A stretch of 64,000 bases of DNA, taken from contig NZ_LGQZ01000030.1 in the NCBI RefSeq assembly GCF_003116015.1, forward strand, positions 1 through 64,000. The letters are read 5' to 3'. The stretch is from Azospirillum sp. TSO22-1. Lineage in GTDB: Bacteria; Pseudomonadota; Alphaproteobacteria; Azospirillales; Azospirillaceae. Below are positions 34,147 through 41,646 of the stretch, one piece after another; position 1 is the stretch's first letter, and every line of letters starts with the position of its first letter. The notes beneath the pieces are model-generated. The model searched no databases. It worked only from the letters and a program-made list of their open reading frames with translations, and was not told where the DNA came from. A program made the position numbers and the translations under genes.

Positions 34147-35438
34147 AGCTTCAACCCCGCCACGCCGTCGAGGATCACGCCTTCCAACGCCTTGCGCTCC
34201 AGCTTGGCGCCGAACAGCTTGGCGTGGCTGAAGTCGGCCTTGGCCATGTCGCAGCCGATCAGGTTGGCGAAGGACAGGTCCGCCCCGGCGAAGCTCACGC
34301 CGCGCAGGCAGGCGCCGCGGAAGTCCACGTAGCGCAGCTTCGCCCCGGCCAGCTCGGAGCGCATGGAGCGCTTCTCGTCGAACACCAGCGGGCGCAGGTT
34401 GGCGTTGCGCAGATCGGCGTTGTTGAGCTTGGCGCCCTTCAGACTGATGCCGCGCAGGTCGGCGCCGTGCAGCTTGCACACGCGCATGTCGGCGCCATCC
34501 AGCACCGCCGCCTGCAGCTGCACGCTGGTCATGTCGAGGCCGTAGAAGGTGGCGCGCGGCGCCCGCAGCATGGTCAGGCAGCCGTGCGCGAAGCTCGGCG
34601 CGTCGTGGCGCAGATCGAACTCGGCAAGGTCGAGCGACGCGCCCTGGGCGCCGCCGGTGCCGACCCAGATGATGTGGTCGCGCAGCAGGTCTTCCAGCGG
34701 CCGGTCGAACTCGGCCAGCGTGCGGCCGACCGGAGCGTCGGTGAGGGTGTCCTCGATGTCGGCGTCGGTGAGGTCGGTCATCGTCATCGACGCGCCGGTC
34801 AGGATGGCGCCGCGCAGGCAGGCCCCCCGCATGTCGGCGCCCGAGAGGTCCGCCCCCTCCAGGTTGGAGCCGCTGAAGTTGGCGCCGCGCATGGTGGCGC
34901 GCACCAGCTTGCAGCCCTTCATCACCGCATCGGTGAAGTCGGTGTGGATGGCCATGGCGCCGCTGAGGCGCGCGTTGGTCAGGTTGGCGCCGGAGAGGTC
35001 GGCGCCCGACGCCTCGGTCGGCTGGTTGTCCACCTGCACGGTGCGCAGGTTGCCCTGGCGGTCCTTCTCGGCCAGCGAGCCATCGCGCAGATCGGCCTCG
35101 AACAGGTTGGCGCCGATCAGCACCGCACCGCGCAGGCAGGCGCCGCGCAGGTCGGTCTTGATCAGGCTGGCGTTCTCCAGGTTGGCCTGCCGCAGGTCGC
35201 AGGCGAACATCGCCGCGCAGTCCAGCCGGGCGTCCGACAGGTTGGCGCCCTTCAGCGACGCGCCCACCAGGTCCGCGTGCGCCAGGTCGCGCCCGGCGAG
35301 GTTGAGCCCCGACAGGTCGCAGAAGGACAGCGTGGCGCGGGCACCGCCCATGCGGGCGTTGCGGAACATCTCGTGCCGCCGGATGACGGCATCCAGCTGC
35401 GCCTGGTCGAGCCGTGTGAGCGAACGTGGCTGGTTCAT
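34143..35438 (-). CDS. Large pentapeptide-repeat protein
   Basis: The 431-residue protein has pentapeptides in three blocks: about 35-120 (LSGLNLAGRDLAHADLVGAS), 145-230 (SGADLSGANLTNARLSGA) and 300-425. A non-repeat insert at about 235-290 (TLAEFDRPLEDLLRDHIIWVGTGG region) interrupts the beta helix. An N-terminal helix (LTRLDQAQLDAVIRRHEMF) may be a targeting or dimer element. The function is unknown. It is transcribed alone; the start is just upstream of an AT-rich stretch. Confidence 0.88.
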   Translation of the reverse strand: MNQPRSLTRLDQAQLDAVIRRHEMFRNARMGGARATLSFCDLSGLNLAGRDLAHADLVGASLKGANLSDARLDCAAMFACDLRQANLENASLIKTDLRGACLRGAVLIGANLFEADLRDGSLAEKDRQGNLRTVQVDNQPTEASGADLSGANLTNARLSGAMAIHTDFTDAVMKGCKLVRATMRGANFSGSNLEGADLSGADMRGACLRGAILTGASMTMTDLTDADIEDTLTDAPVGRTLAEFDRPLEDLLRDHIIWVGTGGAQGASLDLAEFDLRHDAPSFAHGCLTMLRAPRATFYGLDMTSVQLQAAVLDGADMRVCKLHGADLRGISLKGAKLNNADLRNANLRPLVFDEKRSMRSELAGAKLRYVDFRGACLRGVSFAGADLSFANLIGCDMAKADFSHAKLFGAKLERKALEGVILDGVAGLKL

Positions 35439-35508
35439 ACGCGGAGACTCCGATCCGAGTCGAACCCTACGTTGCGCAACTTAAGAACTTATTAATTATG
35501 AACATTTG

Positions 35509-37665
35509 TCACGCCGCCGCCGTCGCCGCGCGCTGGGCGCCGCGGGTGGCGGGGGCCGGCTCGACGGCGGCCAGCGCGTCGCACAGCAGTTCCGGCGAGA
35601 ACGGCTTGTGCAGCAGACGGCAGCCGGTCGCCACCGCCTCGCGGATGCGCTCGGGCGCGGTGTCGCCGGTCAGGATGATGCCCGGCACCGGGTGGCCGAC
35701 CGCCTCGCCGACGCGGGTCACCACCTGCACGCCGGTCATGGGACCCGGCAGGCGGAAGTCGGTGACCACCACGTCCGGCGCCCGCTGGGCTCCGCGCACG
35801 CGCTCCAGCGCCGAGAAGCCGTCGGCCGCCGTGACCACCCGGTGCCCCCAGCCCTCCAGCAGCAGCTGCACGCCGGAGCGCTGCACCGGATCGTCCTCGA
35901 CCACCAGGATCAGCCGCTCGGCCGGCGGCGCCGTCTCCGGCCCGGCCGGGGCGGGGGCGGCGTCGGCCACCGTCTCGGGTGCCGCCACCGGCATCATCAC
36001 CGCGAACACCGAGCCGCGGCCGGGACGCGAGCGCACCTCCACCGCGTGGCCGAGCAGCGCCGCCTTGCGCCGCACCTTGGCCAGCCCGAGGCCGAGTCCC
36101 TGGGAGCGGTCGCGCTCCGGATTGCCGAGCTGGACGAAGTCTTCGAAGATGCTGTCCAGATGCTCGGCGGCGATGCCGGCGCCGGTGTCCCACACCTCGA
36201 TGCGCAGCCACTGCCCGCGCCGCCGGCAGCCGATCAGGATGCCGCCCTCCTTGGTGTAGGACACGGCGTTGCCGACGAGGTCGTGCAGCATGCGGGTCAG
36301 CAGCACCGGGTCGCTGCGCACCGCGCAGCCGCAGGCGTGCACGCGCAGCTCCAGCCCCTTGGCCGCGGCGGCCGGGCGGAACTCCGCCATCACCTCCTCC
36401 AGCACGCCGGCGACGGAGACCACGCCGATGTTCGGCCGCACCACGCCGGCGTCCAGCGTCGCCACCTCCAGCAGCGCGTGCAGCAGCTTCTCGCCGCTGT
36501 CCAGCGCGTCGCCCATCTTGTCGGCGATGCCCTTGTCGCGCGGATCCTTCAGCCGCTCGTTCAGCAGGTGGTGGAACAGCCGCAGCGCCTGGAAGGGCTG
36601 GCGCAGGTCGTGGTTGGCGGCGGACAGGAAGCGCGCCTTGGCCTGGTGCGCCCGCTCCTTCTCGGCGAGCGCGGCGACCAGCTTCTGGTTCAGCGAGCGC
36701 AGGTCGGACGTGCGCTCCTCGACGCGCTGTTCCAGCCGGGCGTTGGCCTCGGCCAGCGCCCTCATCGCCAGTTCCTCGCGGCGCAGGCTGCCCCATCCGA
36801 GCCCGGCGAGGCCGAGCAGCGCCAGCAGGCTCGCTCCGGTGACCAGCACGCCGCGCTCCAGGCGCGAGCGCCAGGGCGCCAGCACCGCGTCGCGCGGCAC
36901 CGCCACCGCCGCCAGCATCGGCAGCGGGCCGACGCGGCGCCACGCCAGCACGTGCTCGCGCCCGCCGGCCGGCCAGGACTCGACGACCTGCGTCGCCGCG
37001 CCCTCCGCCGCGCGCAACGGGCCGAGCGCGGCAGCACCGCTTCCGGCGATCAGCCCGCCATCCGGCCGATACAGCCCGGCGTGGTGCTGCGGCCCGTCCA
37101 GCGCGTTGAGCACCGCCGACAGCGCCGACGCCGGCAGCGCCACCAGCACCGCGCCGTCGTACCTGCCGTCCGGCCCGCGCACCCGGCGGCCGAGCACCAG
37201 CGCCGGCACTCCGTCCACGCTGCCCGCCCCGGCCAGCAGGCCGCTGCCGTCGTCGACGCGGTCCAGCGTGCCGGCCGGCGGGCCGCCCGGGGAACCATCG
37301 AACAGGATGGTGGGGCCGAAGGCGCCGCTGCCGTCGGAACCGACGATCGCCAGAGTGCCGGGCGGCGCCGACAGCGCCTCGTCCAGCGCACGCTCGGCCA
37401 GCGCGCCCATCCCGCGCCCCTGCAAACGGCCGGCGACGCGGTCGAGCAGCGCGAGGTGCGGCTCCACCATCGAGCGGGCGTGGCCTTCGAGCAGCTGCGC
37501 CGTCGCGCGCGTATCCTGCACGGCACGACCGAGCGTGTCGATGTAGTCGAGCGCGGTGACGGCACACCACGACAGGCCGCCCAGCACGTTCACCGTCAGC
37601 ACGATGCCGAGCAGGACCGCCCGCGGGTCGAGGGTCAGAAGGCTGCGGATGGGTTTCCGAGGCAT
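35509..37665 (-). CDS. Hybrid sensor histidine kinase with receiver domain
   Basis: The 718-residue protein has a membrane helix (about 15-35), a periplasmic Cache-like domain (40-265), a second helix (about 272-292) and a coiled coil (300-342). The HisKA domain has His352 in FLSAANHDLRQPFQALRLF, the variant H box seen in NahK/ErcS'-type kinases. A HATPase domain (DLVGNAVSYT, DTGAGIAAE, GLGLGLAK) and a C-terminal receiver (about 585-705; ILVVEDDPVQ, phospho-acceptor Asp in VVTDFRLPG, Lys in LLHKPFSP) follow. A separate output protein is needed. The gene stands alone. Confidence 0.93.
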   Translation of the reverse strand: MPRKPIRSLLTLDPRAVLLGIVLTVNVLGGLSWCAVTALDYIDTLGRAVQDTRATAQLLEGHARSMVEPHLALLDRVAGRLQGRGMGALAERALDEALSAPPGTLAIVGSDGSGAFGPTILFDGSPGGPPAGTLDRVDDGSGLLAGAGSVDGVPALVLGRRVRGPDGRYDGAVLVALPASALSAVLNALDGPQHHAGLYRPDGGLIAGSGAAALGPLRAAEGAATQVVESWPAGGREHVLAWRRVGPLPMLAAVAVPRDAVLAPWRSRLERGVLVTGASLLALLGLAGLGWGSLRREELAMRALAEANARLEQRVEERTSDLRSLNQKLVAALAEKERAHQAKARFLSAANHDLRQPFQALRLFHHLLNERLKDPRDKGIADKMGDALDSGEKLLHALLEVATLDAGVVRPNIGVVSVAGVLEEVMAEFRPAAAAKGLELRVHACGCAVRSDPVLLTRMLHDLVGNAVSYTKEGGILIGCRRRGQWLRIEVWDTGAGIAAEHLDSIFEDFVQLGNPERDRSQGLGLGLAKVRRKAALLGHAVEVRSRPGRGSVFAVMMPVAAPETVADAAPAPAGPETAPPAERLILVVEDDPVQRSGVQLLLEGWGHRVVTAADGFSALERVRGAQRAPDVVVTDFRLPGPMTGVQVVTRVGEAVGHPVPGIILTGDTAPERIREAVATGCRLLHKPFSPELLCDALAAVEPAPATRGAQRAATAAA

Positions 37666-38147
37666 GATGCCATGGGGTGCTGCGCGGCACGGCGCAGAAC
37701 GCGGTGCCGCCGTATGGGTGGGCGGAGCCGGCCCCGGCCGCTGCCTGGGGCGTGCTCCGCGTGCGCTCGCGCGGTTGTCAGACGTCTCCGCGCGATGACG
37801 CGTGCGGCACCCTTCGGGATAAAGTCCAGGATTTCATGTCGGTCACCCTCGCCTCGAACGCCAGGACCAGCGGTTCCATGGATCAGGGAACTGTTGGGAC
37901 AGACACCCTCAGCAACCCTGCGGTAGAACCGGCCAATCAGTATTTAGTCTTTATTTGCTTGCCCCGATCATAGCATGCGGGGCCAGCAGGAGCGACCTGC
38001 CTTGACGACTATGCCGATTCTCATAACGGCACCTGCACGGAAGTGGATTGGTAACGACACGAACTCCGTGCATCGTGGATCAACCCGGCGTTTTGCGTGT
38101 TGTCCGTTCGCCGCCGGTTTCCCCCAATCCTGCGTCGAGGTTCCTCC
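37666..38147. other. 482-base intergenic region
   Basis: This divergent gap between the hybrid kinase and glgX holds no credible coding sequence. An AT-rich patch (37937-37960) is followed by GCCCCG (37961-37966) and CGGGGC (37978-37983), which can pair across an 11-base loop. A -35-like TTGACG lies at 38002. I see nothing else I can name. Confidence 0.6.
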
Positions 38148-40379
38148 GTGAAGAAGCCGCTCGCTCCGCAGATCCAGCGCCACTCCCGTATCCGCGAAGG
38201 CCTGCCCTACCCGCTGGGCGCCACCTGGGACGGGCTCGGCGTCAACTTCGCGCTGTTCTCCGCCAACGCCACCAAGGTGGAGCTGTGCCTGTTCGACCGC
38301 GAAGGCCGGCGCGAGCTGGAACGCATCGAGCTGCCGGAATACACCGACGAGGTCTGGCACGGCTACGTGCCCGAGGCGCGGCCGGGCACCGTCTACGGCT
38401 ACCGCGTGCACGGGCCGTACGAGCCGCGCGCCGGCCACCGCTTCAACCCCAGCAAGCTGTTGATCGACCCCTACGCCAAGCACCTGATCGGGCCGCTGCG
38501 CTGGTCGGACGCGCATTTCGGCTACCGCATCGGGTCGAGCAAGAACGACCTCTCCTTCGACCGGCGCGATTCCGCGCCGGGCATGCCGAAGTGCGTGGTG
38601 GTCGACCCGGCGTTCACCTGGGGCAAGGACCGCCCGCCGGCCATCCCCTGGGAGAACACCATCGTCTACGAGGCGCACGTGCGCGGCTACACCATGCGCC
38701 ATCCGGCGGTGCCGCCGCAGTACCGCGGCACCTTCGCCGGCATGGCGCAGCAGGAGGTGGTGGACTACATCAAGGCGCTCGGCGTCACCGCGGTGGAGCT
38801 GCTGCCGGTGCACGCCTTCGTCGACGACCGCTATCTGCTGGAAAAGGGGCTGCGGAATTACTGGGGCTACAACTCCATCGGCTTCTTTGCGCCGGACCCG
38901 CGCTGCCTCGCCTCCGGCGCCATCTACGAGTTCAAGGAGATGGTCGCCCGGTTCCACGAGGCGGGGATCGAGGTGATCCTCGACGTCGTCTACAACCACA
39001 CCGCCGAAGGCAACGAGATGGGGCCGACCCTCTCGTTCAAGGGCATCGACAACGCCAGCTACTACCGGCTGGCGCCGGATCCGCGCTACTACATCAACGA
39101 CACCGGCACCGGCAACACGCTGAACCTCAGCCACCCGCGCGTGCTGCAGATGGTCAATGACTCGCTGCGCTACTGGGTGACCGAGATGCACGTGGACGGG
39201 TTCCGCTTCGATCTGGCAACCATCCTCGGGCGGGAGCCGCACGGCTTCGACCAGGGCGGCGGCTTCCTCGACAGCTGCCGGCAGGACCCGGTGCTGAGCC
39301 GCGTCAAGCTGATCGCCGAGCCGTGGGACTGCGGCCCCGGCGGCTATCAGGTCGGCGGCTTCCCGCCGGGTTGGGCGGAGTGGAACGACAAGTACCGCGA
39401 CACCGTGCGCTCCTTCTGGAAGGGCGACGAGGGCAAGCTGCCCGACCTCGCCTCGCGCATGACCGCGTCGGGCGACCTGTTCAACCGGCGCGGGCGCAAG
39501 CCGTGGGCCTCGGTGAACTTCATCACGGCGCACGACGGCTTCACGCTGCGCGACCTCGTCTCCTACAACGACAAGCACAACGAGGCGAACGGCGAGGGCA
39601 ACACCGACGGCCACTCCAACAACCTGTCGTGGAACCACGGCGCCGAGGGACCGACCGACGACCCGGAGATCCGCGAACTGCGCCTGCGCCAGATGCGCAA
39701 TCTGCTGGCGACGCTGCTGCTCTCCCAGGGCACGCCGATGATCCTGGCCGGCGACGAGTTCGGCCGCACCCAGCACGGCAACAACAACGCCTATTGCCAG
39801 GACAACGACCTCTCCTGGATCGACTGGGAGGGCATCGACGACGAGGGACTGGACCTGCTGGACTTCACCCGCCGCCTGATCGCGTTGCGGCAGAGCCACC
39901 CGCTGCTGCGCCGCCAGCGCTTCCTGACCGGCGCGTTCAATCCCGACCTTGAGGTCAAGGACGCCACCTGGCTGACCCCGGCCGGCGTGGAGAAGACCAG
40001 CGAGCAGTGGCAGGACCCGATGGCCCGGTGCCTGGGCCTGCTGCTCGACGGGCGGGCGCAGGCGACCGGCGTCAAGAAGGCGTCGTCGGACGCCACGATG
40101 CTGCTGATCGTCAACAGCCACCACGACGTGGTGCCGTTCACCATGCCCGAGGTGGTCGGCGGCAGCCAGTGGCTGAAGCTGCTGGACACCGGCGAGCCCG
40201 ACCGCATCGATGTCGCCACCGCGCGCAACGGCGACGAGGTGCCGGTCACCGGCCGTTCGCTGCTGCTGTTCGAACTGATGCCCGACCGGCACTCCGAATC
40301 CGCGCTGCGCGCCGCCGCACGGGCGATGCGGGAAGCCGGCCGCCTGGCCGAGGCCCGCACCGGCGAACCGGTGAAATGA
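38148..40379 (+). CDS. glgX: Glycogen debranching enzyme GlgX
   Basis: The 743-residue protein has an N-terminal CBM48/isoamylase domain (YPLGATWDGLGVNFALFSANATKVELCLFD) and a GH13 barrel with the four conserved regions: DVVYNHT, GFRFDLAT (nucleophile Asp), LIAEPWD (acid Glu) and NFITAHDGFTL (transition-state Asp). It hydrolyses alpha-1,6 branches of limit-dextrinised glycogen. The GTG at 38148 has GAGG 8 bases upstream. No other glg genes are in the window. The C-terminal tail of about 35 residues is Ala/Arg-rich. Confidence 0.94.
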   Translation: MKKPLAPQIQRHSRIREGLPYPLGATWDGLGVNFALFSANATKVELCLFDREGRRELERIELPEYTDEVWHGYVPEARPGTVYGYRVHGPYEPRAGHRFNPSKLLIDPYAKHLIGPLRWSDAHFGYRIGSSKNDLSFDRRDSAPGMPKCVVVDPAFTWGKDRPPAIPWENTIVYEAHVRGYTMRHPAVPPQYRGTFAGMAQQEVVDYIKALGVTAVELLPVHAFVDDRYLLEKGLRNYWGYNSIGFFAPDPRCLASGAIYEFKEMVARFHEAGIEVILDVVYNHTAEGNEMGPTLSFKGIDNASYYRLAPDPRYYINDTGTGNTLNLSHPRVLQMVNDSLRYWVTEMHVDGFRFDLATILGREPHGFDQGGGFLDSCRQDPVLSRVKLIAEPWDCGPGGYQVGGFPPGWAEWNDKYRDTVRSFWKGDEGKLPDLASRMTASGDLFNRRGRKPWASVNFITAHDGFTLRDLVSYNDKHNEANGEGNTDGHSNNLSWNHGAEGPTDDPEIRELRLRQMRNLLATLLLSQGTPMILAGDEFGRTQHGNNNAYCQDNDLSWIDWEGIDDEGLDLLDFTRRLIALRQSHPLLRRQRFLTGAFNPDLEVKDATWLTPAGVEKTSEQWQDPMARCLGLLLDGRAQATGVKKASSDATMLLIVNSHHDVVPFTMPEVVGGSQWLKLLDTGEPDRIDVATARNGDEVPVTGRSLLLFELMPDRHSESALRAAARAMREAGRLAEARTGEPVK

Positions 40380-40390
40380 CTGGACGGTAA

Positions 40391-40433
40391 CGCAGGGGGT
40401 GCCCCGGCGCCCCCTGCGGCAACACGCCGCAGG
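40391..40433 (+). other. Two overlapping, mutually exclusive hairpins
   Basis: CGCAGGGGG (40391-40399) pairs with CCCCCTGCG (40410-40418). Alternatively CCTGCGGC (40413-40420) pairs with GCCGCAGG (40426-40433). The arms share 40413-40418, so only one can form. No strong T-run follows. The site ends glgX transcription or forms the leader of the next gene. Confidence 0.5.
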
Positions 40434-40496
40434 GTGAAAGATCCAATTTTATATAAATGACATCAAATCACCACGGGGCTGCGTTATCGTGCGGCC

Positions 40497-40688
40497 ATGG
40501 GCCAGATCGAATACCTGCGATTCCTCGTCGCCGCCGAGAGCGACCCTGACCTGAAGGCGAACCTGCGCCGCGCTTCGGCGGCGTTGCGCACACTCGATGA
40601 TCTGGTGGACTTCGGCGAGCGGCACGGATTCCGGTTCGGTGCGGCGGACATTCCAGTGCGCCGCCCTCCGTCGCGAACCGAGGCGTAA
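40497..40688 (+). CDS. Nif11-like small protein
   Basis: The 63-residue protein matches the Nif11 pattern: a helical start (YLRFLVAAESDPDLKANLRRA), then a second helix (TLDDLVDFGERHGFRFGAADI) ending in the typical G-F-x-F and a D-I/L motif. Nif11 domains occur as small proteins in nitrogen-fixing bacteria and as leader peptides of ribosomally made natural products. There is no double-Gly leader cleavage site or Cys-rich core, so it is more likely a stand-alone Nif11 protein. An AT-rich tract with TATATAAAT lies just upstream. Confidence 0.7.
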   Translation: MGQIEYLRFLVAAESDPDLKANLRRASAALRTLDDLVDFGERHGFRFGAADIPVRRPPSRTEA

Positions 40689-40703
40689 CGAACCTTTACG
40701 CGC

Positions 40704-41048
40704 TCACGCCGGCGGCGAAACCGTGCGCGTCTTACCGGAGATGGTCAGGCTGATGGAATCGCCCTGCGCGGCGATGTCCTTGTCGGCCTCGCGCGGAATC
40801 GGGATGCGCTGCTTGCGGCAGAAATACAGCAGCACCGCCAGCGTCTTGCTGGCGTTGAACGACACCTCGCGGTTGCGCGACGCGCCGCTCTGCTGCACCA
40901 GCACGTACACGCCGCCGCCCGGTTTCGGGGTCACCGTGGTGATGGCCCCGAGCGGGAGGTCGGTCTGGTTCTGTACCGCGGCGTACCAGGCGAACGCCTT
41001 CTTCAACGCCGAATTGGTAAAAAGAAGCTCACGAGTCTCGATGATCAT
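40704..41048 (-). CDS. Uncharacterised protein, partner of the winged-helix gene
   Basis: I do not recognise this 114-residue protein. It has an N-terminal helix (TNSALKKAFAWYAAVQNQ), strands around GGGVYVLVQQ and NREVSFNASKTLAVLLYFCRKQ, and a C-terminal beta segment. There is no signal peptide or membrane helix. It starts 12 bases after the stop of a RepL-like winged-helix gene and is probably co-transcribed with it. Confidence 0.65.
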   Translation of the reverse strand: MIIETRELLFTNSALKKAFAWYAAVQNQTDLPLGAITTVTPKPGGGVYVLVQQSGASRNREVSFNASKTLAVLLYFCRKQRIPIPREADKDIAAQGDSISLTISGKTRTVSPPA

Positions 41049-41060
41049 CCAACCGCCAGG

Positions 41061-41411
41061 CTACGCCGCGCGGCAGCCCAGTTCCGGATTGAGACGGAAC
41101 GTGATCGCCCGGCCCAGCTTGGACTCACGCAGAAGGATCTGCTTGGTCTCCAGCAGCTTGATCGCGCGGTTCACGTTCGGGCGCTGCATGCCCAAGGCGT
41201 CGGCGAGTTCGGACTGCAGAACCGGGATGGAGCGATCGAAGTGCAGGCGCCGGCTGAGATAAGTGAAGACACGAAGGGCCTCCAGGGTGATTTCACGGTC
41301 GGTGGAAACAGCCTTGGAGATGTAATCATGATGGTGCATGGCCGCCTCGATGCGCAAGGGATTAAAGGTTGAATCGGAGTGGCGCACGGGTGCCGTCGCC
41401 GCGCTGGTCAT
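41061..41411 (-). CDS. RepL-like/MarR-type winged-helix protein
   Basis: The 116-residue protein has a winged helix: TLEALRVFTYLSRRLHFDRSIPVLQSELADALGMQRPNVNRAIKLLETKQILLRESKLGRAITFRLNP. This resembles plasmid replication regulator RepL and MarR/Crp-type DNA-binding domains. The recognition helix is MQRPNVNRAIKLL. The ATG at 41411 has GGGAG upstream; 41339 (MHHHDY) is a later choice. There is no replication origin or other plasmid gene nearby, so a transcriptional role is more likely. Confidence 0.75.
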   Translation of the reverse strand: MTSAATAPVRHSDSTFNPLRIEAAMHHHDYISKAVSTDREITLEALRVFTYLSRRLHFDRSIPVLQSELADALGMQRPNVNRAIKLLETKQILLRESKLGRAITFRLNPELGCRAA

Positions 41412-41646
41412 GGCGCACGCTCCCGCCCGGCAAAAACGCCGGTGCCACGCTTGTTGAAGCCCGTTTCGTGCTGAGTCCGCCCGGCGGACCACCCGTCCGC
41501 CCCCACCCGGTACACGCGCATTTCCGCTCCCCCAGACCGTCGGTGAAATCCGATCTCGATTTCCGCTGGAGGCAACTGTAGAAGGCGATTGTTATCCGGA
41601 TATGTCTTATGAATTACGCGGTTGAAACAGAACGGGGGAACGCCGC

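Noticed and set aside
35439..35508. tRNA gene in the AT-rich gap
   Set aside because: No cloverleaf or T-loop GGTTCRA pattern can be drawn; the stretch is simply AT-rich promoter sequence.
37968..40292. Long minus-strand open frame opposite glgX
   Set aside because: GlgX has all GH13 catalytic motifs on the plus strand; the antisense frame has no recognisable domain.
40497..40688. RiPP precursor peptide gene cluster
   Set aside because: There is no Gly-Gly cleavage site or Cys/Ser/Thr-rich core, and no lanthipeptide or nitrile-hydratase-type enzyme is adjacent.
41061..41411. Plasmid replication initiation locus
   Set aside because: The winged helix resembles RepL, but no iterons, parAB or origin-like AT-rich region is present.
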